NCBI GenBank assembly: GCA_964569765.1
Contig: CAZMVY010000006.1
Location: 1 to 45,964, forward strand
Length of the DNA: 45,964 nucleotides
Source: CAZMVY01 sp964569765
GTDB taxonomy: Bacteria; Planctomycetota; Phycisphaerae; UBA1845; PWPN01
Direction: 5' to 3'
Positions 9,224-17,295 of this stretch are shown one piece after another. The notes beneath the pieces are model-generated. The model searched no databases. It saw only the letters and a program-made list of their open reading frames with translations, and was not told the DNA's origin. Positions within the stretch are counted from its first letter, which is position 1; each line of letters opens with the position of its first letter. The position numbers and the translations under genes were made by a program.

Positions 9224-10864
9224 ATGATCCGCTCGCATGGTGGTCTTTGCCGTTCGGCCGCGGTCGTGATCCTCTGGCTGTCGGTTTCCGGCGCGTGGGG
9301 CCAGACCCGTCAGATCCAGGGCGGCAATGCCCTCGATGCCAATCCGATGGTCGGCTCCGGAGGCATCAACTTCGCGGCCCCGCCGCCGCCGATCAATCGC
9401 GCGAACGCCATGATGACCGGCAACGTCGGCCGGGGGGCGGCCTTCCGGGGCTTCTCGCCGATTCGCGATTCAAGCCAGTTCTTCATCGACCTGCCGTCCT
9501 CGGGTTTGTCGAGTTTCAACGCGCAGTCGATGAGCGTGGGGGCCTTGCAGCAGGGGGTTTCGAACTATCAGCCTTATCTGTACTTCGATCCGTCCAGGAC
9601 CGTGACGGATGCGGGCGGCATCGAGCGCCGCCTGAACGTGCCGGGCACGGCCACTCCTCGGAGCCCCTTCGAGTACCCGCGTGAACAGCTCTTTGCTCCC
9701 GTCGCCCGCAACCCGGTTACCTATGAACTCATGCTGGGACAGCCGCCCGGCGGTACGGGCCTGGCGGTGGAGCCGGGCATTCAGCGCGTGCTTCCCGTGG
9801 GAACGAGCCTCGGCGGGACGATGCGGTTCAATGAACGGCTTCTGGCCAGTCCGCTCTTCGGGCGCACGTACGATGTGCCGGTCTCGCAGCTTCGCGAGTG
9901 GTCCGAGTCCGCGCAGGCGATGCCCGGCGCGGGCCGCAGCGTACGGCCCCCGCTGGAGGTGGAACAGCCCGGCGCGATTCAGTCGCCGCTGGACCGTGTA
10001 CTCGGCAGGGGGCCGGTGCAGGTGACGGAATCGCCCGATTACGGTGTCGAAGCGCGGATGCGGGCAGGGCAACCCCCATTGTCCGCGGGACGGGAAACCT
10101 CGCTTTCGGCAGCGCAGCAGTCCATGGCGGCGGCTCCGTCTGCGGTGCCGCCCAGTGCGGCCCCGGAGTGGGCCGGCCGCGATCGCTTCCGGGATATGGC
10201 CGCCGTGACACAGGCCGTGCGCGAGCAGCTTCTCGGCCTCGGGCCGGAGGCGGCACCGGCGGTCGCGGGTGGCCGGGTGCCGGCCGTCGCTGCGGCGTGG
10301 GCGCGCGAGTACCTCACAAGACCGTTGACGTCGTTCACGGGTACGTCGCCGACGGCGGCAAATGAGTATCTCCGCCGAGCGGAGGCGGACATGCAGAGCG
10401 CCAATTACTATCGCGCTGCCGACCTGTATGCCATGGCGGCGCGGATCGACCCGGACAGCCCGTTGCCCATGCTCGGGCGGTCGCAGGCCCTCGTTGCGGC
10501 CGGCGAGTACCTTAGCGCGGCAAATCTCCTGAGCCGGGCGATCGACACCTTTCCGGGCATCGCGTACTTCCGCATCGATCTGAATGCCTTTATACCGAAT
10601 CCGCAGCTTCTGGAGGCCCGGCGCGCGGATCTCGAACGGATCCTGAAACAGAACGAGGATTACCGTCTGCGGTTTCTGCTGGGTTACCTGGAGTACTACA
10701 GCGGCTACGCGCTGCCGGGCCTCGATGATCTGGCGAAGGCGGCGGCCAAGGCCCCGCCGGGTGCGCCGCCCGTGCGATTCCTTGAGATGCTCAAGCAGGG
10801 TCGGTCTGTCTCGCCGGTGCCGGGCGCCGGTGTGCCGGCGGTCCCGGCCTCGCAGCCGAAGTGA
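9224..10864 (+). CDS. Exported protein of unknown function with TPR-like C-terminus
   Basis: 546 residues. The N-terminus MIRSHGGLCRSAAVVILWL through AWGQ is a clear Sec signal peptide. The first 370 mature residues are low in charge and rich in Gly, Pro, Ser and Gln with no domain I recognise. From about residue 378 an alpha-helical stretch (AANEYLRRAEADM..., YYRAADLYAMAARIDPDSPLPML, AGEYLSAANLLSRAIDTFPG) has the spacing and alanine pattern of tetratricopeptide repeats, usually a protein-protein platform. The ATG at 9224 is preferred over an upstream in-frame start because it begins the signal peptide. It is followed within 30 bases by the DUF971 gene and may be cotranscribed with it. No function is claimed. 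Confidence 0.7.
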   Translation: MIRSHGGLCRSAAVVILWLSVSGAWGQTRQIQGGNALDANPMVGSGGINFAAPPPPINRANAMMTGNVGRGAAFRGFSPIRDSSQFFIDLPSSGLSSFNAQSMSVGALQQGVSNYQPYLYFDPSRTVTDAGGIERRLNVPGTATPRSPFEYPREQLFAPVARNPVTYELMLGQPPGGTGLAVEPGIQRVLPVGTSLGGTMRFNERLLASPLFGRTYDVPVSQLREWSESAQAMPGAGRSVRPPLEVEQPGAIQSPLDRVLGRGPVQVTESPDYGVEARMRAGQPPLSAGRETSLSAAQQSMAAAPSAVPPSAAPEWAGRDRFRDMAAVTQAVREQLLGLGPEAAPAVAGGRVPAVAAAWAREYLTRPLTSFTGTSPTAANEYLRRAEADMQSANYYRAADLYAMAARIDPDSPLPMLGRSQALVAAGEYLSAANLLSRAIDTFPGIAYFRIDLNAFIPNPQLLEARRADLERILKQNEDYRLRFLLGYLEYYSGYALPGLDDLAKAAAKAPPGAPPVRFLEMLKQGRSVSPVPGAGVPAVPASQPK

Positions 10865-10892
10865 GCGGCGTACGTTCTGGACGGGGTTCCGA

Positions 10893-11219
10893 GTGTCGAG
10901 TGCCGATTTCAGTACCCCTGCCGATGTCCGGCTCCGGCTCAAGGAGCAGGAGTTGCGGATCACCTGGGCCGACGGCCGGGTGAGTGTCTACCCCCTGGCG
11001 TATCTCCGGGCCAACTGTCCGTGCGCGGTGTGCCGTACGGAGCGCGGGCATGACGGGAAGACCGCGTTGCCCGTTCTGTCGCCGAGCGCGGTCGGATCGA
11101 TCAGGGCCGTCGATGGCGGCCTGGTCGGCAACTATGCGATTCAGATCACATGGTCCGACGGCCACAATACGGGCATCTTCGACTTCCGTTACCTGCGTCA
11201 ACTGGACGAGGGCCGGTAA
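10893..11219 (+). CDS. DUF971 protein (gamma-butyrobetaine hydroxylase-like N-terminal domain)
   Basis: A 108-residue single-domain protein: LRITWADGRVSVYPLAYLRANCPCAVC, then SDGHNTGIFDFRYLR. The Cys-x-Cys-x-x-Cys motif with a downstream His matches the zinc-binding pattern known for the N-terminal domain of human gamma-butyrobetaine dioxygenase. Free-standing bacterial copies often sit near iron-sulfur or cofactor genes, but their role is not settled. I start at the GTG at 10893, which gives the family's usual length; the frame stays open upstream inside the previous gene. It converges with the phosphodiesterase gene, and a weak CCGCGT/ACGCGG stem (11230-11255) lies between them. Confidence 0.8.
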   Translation: MSSADFSTPADVRLRLKEQELRITWADGRVSVYPLAYLRANCPCAVCRTERGHDGKTALPVLSPSAVGSIRAVDGGLVGNYAIQITWSDGHNTGIFDFRYLRQLDEGR

Positions 11220-11258
11220 GGGGGCGATCCCGCGTATCGCGTCTGCGGAACGCGGCGA

Positions 11259-12971
11259 TCAATCGAGGTAACCCAGATCGCTGAGGCGCCGGGTGAGGAC
11301 TTCTTTGTCTTCCTCGGTGTAGACCTCTTTGCCGAGCTGGCTGCGGTCGGCGGCCTGCGGCGGCTCGAACTCGATCGACGGGGGTGTGTCGAAGAGCTCT
11401 TCGAGGATCCGCCCCTCCATGTCGATGGGAACCCGCAGGCCCATGCTGGCGAGGATGGTCGGTGTGATGTCCGCGATGTTCGCGCGAACGGTTTTACCGC
11501 GTTGAATGTGCGGGCCGTTGACGACGAGCACGCCTTCGACACGGTGCGTGCCCTCCATACGGGTGTCCGAACACCAGCGGACGGGCTGGTGACCGCGGAT
11601 CTTGCGGACGACGGCGAAGCCGGCCTGCGGCACGAGCAGCAGGTCGGGAAGCCACGGCTGATCGTCGCGGCGGCAGTTGTAGAGCTCTTCCGTCTTGTGT
11701 ACCTCCGGGAAGATCGGGATCTCGTTGCCGTTGGGATCGCGGACTTTCGCGGCGAGGAGTTTCTCGCGGATCTCGTCGCGCAGGGATTCGTACCGTTCCG
11801 GCGGGACGATGCCGCCGGGCTGTCGCCCCGCGAGATTGAGGTAGAGGAAGCCGTAGATGCCCGCGTGCATGACGCAGGCCTGCGTTCGCGACCAGTCCAC
11901 GGCCAGCTCGCGTTCGATGCCGTTGTCCACGAAGCGACCGTTCTTCTTGCCGGCCAGCCGCTGCAGCAGGTAGGCGCCCCGCGTCCGGGCGCGGGTGAGA
12001 GTGTCGCGGAGCGTCAGGTAGCCCCAGTTCTTGAGCAGCAGGTTCGGCTGCGCCTTGCCGTCGAGGCTGCCGTGTCCGTGGTCGGACATGATGATCGTCG
12101 TGGCGCCGTACCGTTCGGCATAGGCGCTGAGCCGTTTAAGCGCGGCGTCGAGCACCTCGAAGCAGCGGATGCATCGCTCGGTCCGAACGGGATGGTTGCC
12201 GCGGGTCTTCGGATCCAGATAGCGCCAGGCCTTGTGCTGGAGGTTGTCCACGAGTTTGAAGAGGACCATCATCACGTCCCAGCCGAAGCGCTCGCCGCAA
12301 TACTCGGTCATCTCGCAGCCCTGCTCGAAGCTGCGCTCGATGTAGCGCATGTTGCGGTCGAAGATCGCGTCGCCGCCGAAGGCCCGGCGCTGCCAGTCGG
12401 AACGGTAGGAGTAGTCGGGCCAGCGGCGGAGGATCTCGTGCTTGAGTTCGCGGGGGTAGGTGAAGTCGGCGTCCGTGCTGGGCGTTTCGAAGCCGGAGAT
12501 CAGAAACCCGTTGACCCGCTTGGGCGGGTACGTCATCGGCAGGCTGATCGACCCGACGCGGAATCGCTTCTCGCTGAGGATGTCCCAGATCGTCTTCTCG
12601 CGGATCTCGAAGGTACTGTTGAACGTGAGGCGGTTCGAGGCGATGTCGTATTTTTCGAAGTCCACGATCCCGTGCCGCCCCGGGCCCTTGCCGGTCATGA
12701 ACGTGGTCCACGCGGCGGGCGTGATCGGCGGCTTCGTGGAATCGAGAATGCCCGACGTGCCCGTTTCGATCAGGTGCCGGAGGTGCGGCATGCGCCCGGC
12801 CTCGACGAGCGGCGTGAGCACATCGAACGTGGCGCCGTCCAGACCGATGATCAGCACCCGCTTCGCGAGGGCAGGCAGCTCCCGCGGCGGCTCCGGCCGG
12901 GCGATCCCGTCCGGCCCGCGCACGGCCCCGCCGATTTCGGACATCGTCGTATCGTGGGCTGCAACGCTCAT
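11259..12971 (-). CDS. Type I phosphodiesterase / nucleotide pyrophosphatase-fold enzyme
   Basis: 570 residues of the alkaline phosphatase superfamily. VLIIGLDGATFDVL (Asp45, first metal site), STKPPITPAAWTTFMTG (Thr84 as likely nucleophile) and IIMSDHGHGS (about residues 290-299, metal ligands) mark a two-metal phosphoesterase of the AP2947/nucleotide-pyrophosphatase type. No signal peptide is visible, so it is probably cytosolic. Substrates in this family include phosphodiesters, phosphonates and nucleotide sugars; none can be chosen here. The ATG at 12971 is used; MSEIGG at 12944 is the alternative, and neither has a clear ribosome site. A promoter at 13051-13079 serves it, back to back with that of the fmdB-like gene. 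Confidence 0.8.
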   Translation of the reverse strand: MSVAAHDTTMSEIGGAVRGPDGIARPEPPRELPALAKRVLIIGLDGATFDVLTPLVEAGRMPHLRHLIETGTSGILDSTKPPITPAAWTTFMTGKGPGRHGIVDFEKYDIASNRLTFNSTFEIREKTIWDILSEKRFRVGSISLPMTYPPKRVNGFLISGFETPSTDADFTYPRELKHEILRRWPDYSYRSDWQRRAFGGDAIFDRNMRYIERSFEQGCEMTEYCGERFGWDVMMVLFKLVDNLQHKAWRYLDPKTRGNHPVRTERCIRCFEVLDAALKRLSAYAERYGATTIIMSDHGHGSLDGKAQPNLLLKNWGYLTLRDTLTRARTRGAYLLQRLAGKKNGRFVDNGIERELAVDWSRTQACVMHAGIYGFLYLNLAGRQPGGIVPPERYESLRDEIREKLLAAKVRDPNGNEIPIFPEVHKTEELYNCRRDDQPWLPDLLLVPQAGFAVVRKIRGHQPVRWCSDTRMEGTHRVEGVLVVNGPHIQRGKTVRANIADITPTILASMGLRVPIDMEGRILEELFDTPPSIEFEPPQAADRSQLGKEVYTEEDKEVLTRRLSDLGYLD

Positions 12972-13050
12972 GGTTCTGACTCGCCGGCCCGACCGCCTGT
13001 GGATGAATCCGGGCGCGACCGCTTCCGCCCGGCAGGAACCGAACGGGGAT

Positions 13051-13079
13051 ATCATAGGCCCGGGCGGGCGCGCTTGCAA
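13051..13079 (-). promoter_or_regulatory. Candidate promoter of the phosphodiesterase gene
   Basis: On the minus strand TTGCAA (13074-13079), 17 bases, TATGAT (13051-13056). This predicts a leader of about 70 bases before the ATG at 12971. Confidence 0.45.
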
Positions 13080-13081
13080 TG

Positions 13082-13110
13082 TTGCGTCGCCGCTCCCGGT
13101 CGCCTATACT
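13082..13110 (+). promoter_or_regulatory. Candidate promoter of the FmdB-type gene
   Basis: TTGCGT (13082-13087), 17 bases, TATACT (13105-13110), followed by AGGAG at 13122-13126 and the ATG at 13137. Its -35 box is two bases from the -35 box of the divergent promoter. Confidence 0.5.
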
Positions 13111-13136
13111 GCCGCCGGCATAGGAGTCTGACGAGT

Positions 13137-13358
13137 ATGCCCGTTTACGAGTACGAGTGTCGCCAGTGCAAGCTTCCGTTCGAGCACCTTCATCGCGCGA
13201 AGACTGACAAGGCGCGATGCCCGTCGTGTGGCAGCGAGGATGTCGAGCGAAAGCTCAGTGTGTTCTCCGCCCAGTCCGGTGCCGTGCCGCCCTGTTCCGT
13301 TCCCGCTGCCGGCGCATGCCGCGGCTGTTGCGACAGAGGTCCGTCCTGCCCGGTTTGA
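13137..13358 (+). CDS. FmdB-family zinc ribbon protein
   Basis: 73 residues. MPVYEYECRQC opens the family signature; Cys8/Cys11 and Cys28/Cys31 (ARCPSCGS) form a four-cysteine zinc ribbon, followed by VERKLSVFSA. The short C-terminal tail is extra cysteine-rich (CSVPAAGACRGCC), as in many family members. Proteins of this type were named after a putative regulator of formamidase expression; most are small zinc-binding proteins of unproven role. AGGAG (13122-13126) is ten bases before the ATG. The stop overlaps or abuts the next gene, suggesting an operon with the two membrane proteins. Confidence 0.85.
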   Translation: MPVYEYECRQCKLPFEHLHRAKTDKARCPSCGSEDVERKLSVFSAQSGAVPPCSVPAAGACRGCCDRGPSCPV

Positions 13359-13369
13359 GGGACTCCGTT

Positions 13370-13837
13370 TTGGCTCCACCCCGGAAGACCGTTGCAGGAA
13401 GATCGCCCGCCGGCGCTGCGGCGGCCGCCGTCCTTGCGTGGATCCTGCCGGGGCTCGGCCACCTCTACATCGGAGAGCGGGCGCGCGGACTGATCCTTCT
13501 GGCAGTGATCGGTTCGACGTTCTGGGGCGGCGTTGCGATCGGGGGCGTCAAGACGACGATCCAGCCGCAGGAACGGCAGGCGTGGTTTCTCGCGCAGATC
13601 TGCACCGGCTCGCATGCGCTGGCCGCTATGGCGTGGTCCAGGCGGATCGACGACAGGCCGGCGTACGAGTATTCGCCCTACGCAGCGTACTATCCGTCGG
13701 ACGACCTTGCCGTGGTCTACACCGGGGTCGCGGGGTTATTGAACGTGCTGGCGATCTTCGACGTTCTCTCTCGCAGCGAGAGGCTCGCTGTTCCCGTGCC
13801 GGCCAGGCGGGGACCGCCGCCGGGGAGCGGGACATGA
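13370..13837 (+). CDS. Small integral membrane protein (TM2/DUF6677-like)
   Basis: About 155 residues. AAAVLAWILPGLGHLYIGERARGLILL is the glycine-containing helix pair typical of TM2-like small membrane proteins, followed by hydrophobic stretches near GSTFWGGVAIGG, a soluble loop (YEYSPYAAYYPSDD) and a last helix VYTGVAGLLNVLAIFDVL. I believe this corresponds to DUF6677, seen in Planctomycetota, but cannot verify it. No ATG is well placed; a TTG at 13370 preceded by GAGGGA (13357-13362) is the likely start, with TTG 13355 and ATG 13316 as alternatives. It overlaps the next gene by four bases (ATGA). Confidence 0.65.
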   Translation: MAPPRKTVAGRSPAGAAAAAVLAWILPGLGHLYIGERARGLILLAVIGSTFWGGVAIGGVKTTIQPQERQAWFLAQICTGSHALAAMAWSRRIDDRPAYEYSPYAAYYPSDDLAVVYTGVAGLLNVLAIFDVLSRSERLAVPVPARRGPPPGSGT

Positions 13838-14064
13838 TCGCAAGCCTTGCCACGATCTTCCTGAACCCCCCGCCGCTGCCGGGTGCGCTGCGGACGCTGT
13901 TGCTGTTGCCGCTTTGCCTGGCCATCGCTATTGTCTACAAGACGACCCGGTGTGCCCGCGTGCGGGAGATTCCGCTGGCGAGCCTGATCCTCTGGGTGAC
14001 GATCGTAGTGGGCATGTACGCAGTGGGCGTGGGGTTGCTCGTCATGTACGAACTGCTGGCGTGA
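13834..14064 (+). CDS. Small two-helix membrane protein, unknown function
   Basis: 76 residues with two clear hydrophobic helices (LRTLLLLPLCLAIAIVY and PLASLILWVTIVVGMYAVGVGLLVMY) separated by a basic loop KTTRCARVRE. Its ATG overlaps the stop of the previous gene (ATGA at 13834-13837), so the two are translationally coupled and probably act together. I do not recognise a family. It converges with lptB across a 93-base spacer without an obvious terminator. Confidence 0.6.
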   Translation: MIASLATIFLNPPPLPGALRTLLLLPLCLAIAIVYKTTRCARVREIPLASLILWVTIVVGMYAVGVGLLVMYELLA

Positions 14065-14157
14065 CGGCAGATCAGAAAGCACGAATCGGAAAAACAGAGA
14101 ATCGGGAGAGGCTTGTTCGCGTTCCGCGGGACGCTCGCTTCCGGTTTGCGTTCAGAT

Positions 14158-14931
14158 TCAGGATTCGTCGAACTCGTCGCCGCGGAACGTGCTGCCCAGA
14201 TAGGTCTTGCGGACCTGGGGATCGTTGATCAGGTCGCGCGGCGCGCCCTGTTTGAGGACGCGCCCCTCGAAGATGATGTAGCTCCGGTCGGTGACGGACA
14301 AAGTCTCCCGCACATTGTGGTCGGTAAGGAGGATGGCGATTCCGTGCTCCTGCCGCAGGCGGCGGATCTCCCGCTGGAGCTCCTCCACGGCGATGGGATC
14401 CACGCCGCTGAAAGGCTCATCCAGCAGCATGAGCAGGGGGTTGGTGACCATGGCCCGGGCGATCTCGAGTTTTCGTCGCTCACCACCGGAGAGCGTGCGC
14501 GCCTGCTGGTCGCGGAGGTGGAAGATTCCGAACTGCTTCATCAGGGCCTCGGCACGGAGCTTGCGCTCGCGCCGGCCATACGTCTTGATCGTTTCCAGAA
14601 TCGCCAGGAGATTCTGCTCCACCGTGAGCCGCTGAAAGACGCTCGGCTCCTGGGAAAGGTAGCCCATCCCGCGCTGGGCCCGCTTGTACATCGGCAGGCC
14701 CGTGATGTCTTCGCCCCGGAAGAAGACGCGCCCGTCGTTCGGGTCGATCATGCCGATGGTCATGCGGAAGCTGGTGGTCTTGCCGGCTCCGTTGCGCCCC
14801 AGCAGGCCGACGATCTCGCCTGCGGAAACCGTGAAGCTGACGTGATCGACGACGGTTCGCCCGCCGTACCGCTTCACCAGACCCTGAGTTTCCAACAGGA
14901 CCTGTCCGTTGTTGATAGTCGCTTCACTCAC
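14158..14931 (-). CDS. lptB: LPS export ABC transporter ATPase LptB
   Basis: A 257-residue cytosolic ATPase that powers LptFG to extract lipopolysaccharide from the inner membrane. Walker A GRNGAGKTT (45-53), Q-loop with LptB-specific YLSQEPSVFQRLTVEQN, signature LSGGERRKLEIARA, Walker B LLMLLDEPFSGVDP and switch TDHNVRETL are all present; the YLxQEPSxF and DHNVRETL wording separates LptB from branched-chain amino acid LivF/LivG. The GTG at 14931 gives a normal length; the frame is open to 15057 but that extension is arginine-rich and unlike the family. No LptA, LptC, LptF or LptG is adjacent. A 7-bp palindrome at 15061-15079 lies upstream. Confidence 0.92.
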   Translation of the reverse strand: MSEATINNGQVLLETQGLVKRYGGRTVVDHVSFTVSAGEIVGLLGRNGAGKTTSFRMTIGMIDPNDGRVFFRGEDITGLPMYKRAQRGMGYLSQEPSVFQRLTVEQNLLAILETIKTYGRRERKLRAEALMKQFGIFHLRDQQARTLSGGERRKLEIARAMVTNPLLMLLDEPFSGVDPIAVEELQREIRRLRQEHGIAILLTDHNVRETLSVTDRSYIIFEGRVLKQGAPRDLINDPQVRKTYLGSTFRGDEFDES

Positions 14932-15060
14932 AGTCTTCGCATGGCTCCGTGGACAAGTTGTGAACAGCCGTTTCGCCGTATTTCGGAGCGAGCCCTGACG
15001 GCCGTGCACCGCACTGTAGCCGTGAACGCCCAGTAGACGAGAGCCGGAAGTGCCCACCCG

Positions 15061-15079
15061 TTATGTCGCATTGACATAA
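15061..15079. promoter_or_regulatory. Palindrome between lepB and lptB (operator-like)
   Basis: TTATGTC-GCATT-GACATAA is a perfect 7-bp inverted repeat with a five-base centre, AT-rich against a GC-rich background and 130 bases upstream of the lptB start. It contains TTGACA on the plus strand. The low-GC stem without a T-run fits a protein-binding site better than a terminator. Confidence 0.4.
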
Positions 15080-15261
15080 TCTACTGTCGATTAAAGCGTT
15101 AGAGGTACTCCACCACTCGCAGTCCTCAGCCGCCACCTCGACTGGATCCTGGTGACGGTTACCCGTCGCCGTCGCGAGCCTGTTGGACGCAGCGCCCCGA
15201 CGGACGGGTTTGTGAATAACCTCGCCGAAAGTCCACCCACATGCAAGCCGGCGCGGGCGGC

Positions 15262-17082
15262 TCAGCGAATCCAGCGCATCTCCCCCACGTTCGGCACGAG
15301 CGCGATGCGCATGGCCCAGGCGGGGCGAAACCCGCTGGGCCAATAGACGAAGAACGCGCGGCCGATAAGCTGATCTTCCGGCACGGTGCCGATCTGATAC
15401 TCCTCGCCCCGGCAGAGCAGGTGGGGTCCGATCTCCCACCACAAGCGAGAGTCCTTGCTCTGTGGGCTGTTGTCGCCCAGCATGAAGTACTCCTTGTCGC
15501 GGAGCAGGATCGGGTTTCCCTCCGTGCCCCATCCCGGACTGGCCAGACTGCTGCCGCGGGCCTGCCCCGCGCCGTCGCCGCAGAAGGGGTTGCGTCGGCC
15601 GGGGACATCACGGCTGCCCATGTCCGTACACAGGCTGGGGTTTGTGTAATACACGTCCCGTTCCAATACCAGATGCTGCAATTCGAGATCGAGATGGTCG
15701 GCCGACAATTCCGCAACGGGTGCGTTGGCATCCTCATCGGAGAAGGAGGCGGGGCGGTTGCGCAGCCACGTCACGTCAGGATGGTAGACGGTGTCGGTGG
15801 TTGCCAGAATCTCCTGATCGTTTATTCGCAACGACACGCGGTAATCGACATTGATGAGTTCCACCGCGACCGGCTTGCCGTATGGCAGAGAGACGGGCCT
15901 CGACCCGATCAGCGTGCTCCGGGGCTTTGAATTCGTGGGACGGGAGGTCATGGTCAGCGTTGCCGTGCCTGCGGCGGGATCAAGCTCCGCAAGGAACTCG
16001 TCGAAGTACTTGGTCAGACGCAGCCGGAAACGCCCAGTGCCCGCCAGCGGGGTGAAGAGGCAGCGGAGCCGCCGATCCGCGACGACATCCGGGGGGCGGT
16101 TGCGTGGCCGGTCGCCGTCGAAGTTGTACGCGTAGCAGTCGTAGGCCGCCTTTCCGACCAGGCGAATAGCCTCGGACGGCCGGTCGAGGCCCTTGAAGCG
16201 TATGGTGCGGCCGGAGGCGTCCCAGGCCGTCGGCGTTCCCGGTGGATACGCGGCCCAGCCGACGTCGCGCTCCCGGGTGGGCAGATAATCCTGATCGAAA
16301 ACGACAAACCACAAGGACCGCTGCGCCCGGGTGAGGTCGGACGTTTTCCGCTGGATGCGCAGGTACGGATCGAGCGCCGGGACGACTTCCCGCTGAAGGG
16401 CAGCAATCTCCCGATTGACCTCAGTGCGGTCTCTGACGGTCTGGGCGTCGTCGTATTCCAACTGATCGGCGCGGCTCTGGATCTGCATGCGCTGATAATT
16501 GAGGTGGCGGATGCGGTCGAGCTTCTCCAGCAGCGCCTTGGGCAGCCGGGAGACGGGCGCCGTGTACACGTCGCCGTCGATGAGTTCGAGCACCTCGTTC
16601 GGGCAGCCGATGAGACGCTTGATGAAGTTCGTCTTGCCGTCGGCCGGGTCCTTGAAGACGGTGACCTCCCAGCGCTTCGGCCCGAGCCAGCGTCCGCCGA
16701 TGTCGAAGGGCCACTTCAGGACGAGAATACGGTCGCAGGCGTCGGGCGGGTCGTATTCGCTCGAGGCCGTCTTGTCCGAGAAGCCGCAATTGGGGCAGGT
16801 GGAGTTGGGCTGCACGGGGATGAGCCGGCCGCGTTCATCCCGGATGCGGCCGTACGAGTACTGCCATCCGCAGTCGGTGCAGGTATGCGTGGCGTGTTCG
16901 CCGTACAGCGTGGCCGCCATAGATCCCGTCGGGATTACGAAGGCCTCGACAATGAACGCGCGGAACACGAAGGCAAGGATGAACGCGACGACGATAGACT
17001 CGAGCGTCTCGCGGATGCCGTCCGTGGCGCGCCCGGACGGGCGAGCTTCCTTTTCCGGAAACCCAGGCGAACTATCGCTCAT
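15262..17082 (-). CDS. lepB: Signal peptidase I with large zinc-ribbon-containing insertion
   Basis: LepB cleaves Sec and Tat signal peptides at the outer face of the inner membrane by a Ser/Lys dyad. One N-terminal membrane helix (about 27-47) precedes IPTGSMAATLYG with catalytic Ser54; NFIKRLIGCPNE carries the general-base Lys155; the GDNSPQSKDSR box is at 536-546. The protein is 606 residues, about twice the normal size. A four-cysteine zinc ribbon (CTDC 68-71, CPNC 96-99) sits between the Ser and Lys boxes, and about 360 residues, partly coiled and partly beta-rich, separate the Lys box from the last box. Expanded LepB forms occur in Planctomycetota. Start is the ATG at 17082. It lies downstream of a GT-C gene and upstream of lptB, on the same strand. 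Confidence 0.92.
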   Translation of the reverse strand: MSDSSPGFPEKEARPSGRATDGIRETLESIVVAFILAFVFRAFIVEAFVIPTGSMAATLYGEHATHTCTDCGWQYSYGRIRDERGRLIPVQPNSTCPNCGFSDKTASSEYDPPDACDRILVLKWPFDIGGRWLGPKRWEVTVFKDPADGKTNFIKRLIGCPNEVLELIDGDVYTAPVSRLPKALLEKLDRIRHLNYQRMQIQSRADQLEYDDAQTVRDRTEVNREIAALQREVVPALDPYLRIQRKTSDLTRAQRSLWFVVFDQDYLPTRERDVGWAAYPPGTPTAWDASGRTIRFKGLDRPSEAIRLVGKAAYDCYAYNFDGDRPRNRPPDVVADRRLRCLFTPLAGTGRFRLRLTKYFDEFLAELDPAAGTATLTMTSRPTNSKPRSTLIGSRPVSLPYGKPVAVELINVDYRVSLRINDQEILATTDTVYHPDVTWLRNRPASFSDEDANAPVAELSADHLDLELQHLVLERDVYYTNPSLCTDMGSRDVPGRRNPFCGDGAGQARGSSLASPGWGTEGNPILLRDKEYFMLGDNSPQSKDSRLWWEIGPHLLCRGEEYQIGTVPEDQLIGRAFFVYWPSGFRPAWAMRIALVPNVGEMRWIR

Positions 17083-17295
17083 GGTTTACTCATTACGCGA
17101 TCCCGCGGCCCGCAGTTCATCCCGCTGCTTCGTGGGCGGGCAGGACGCACCCGCCCCTGTCGGGTTCCGGAACCCCGCCCGCAAACGGCCGGTCGTGCGG
17201 GCTGCATCGGCGGTTCCACGCGGCAGACCGCGCAAAGTGTAAACCCTACGCGCGGCGGGCGAAGCCGTCAAGGCGGCAAGCCGGTGGGCGCGGTT

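Noticed and set aside
11230..11255. Bidirectional terminator between the DUF971 and phosphodiesterase genes
   Set aside because: The stem is only 6 bp with a 14-base loop and no T-run on either side; too weak to list.
11502..13136. Long plus-strand frame running antisense to the phosphodiesterase gene into the FmdB-type gene
   Set aside because: Only the last 73 codons (from ATG 13137) are real; the rest is complementary to a well-supported gene.
15058..15261. tRNA or small RNA gene in the lepB-lptB spacer
   Set aside because: No cloverleaf arms or T-loop consensus; only the short palindrome is notable.
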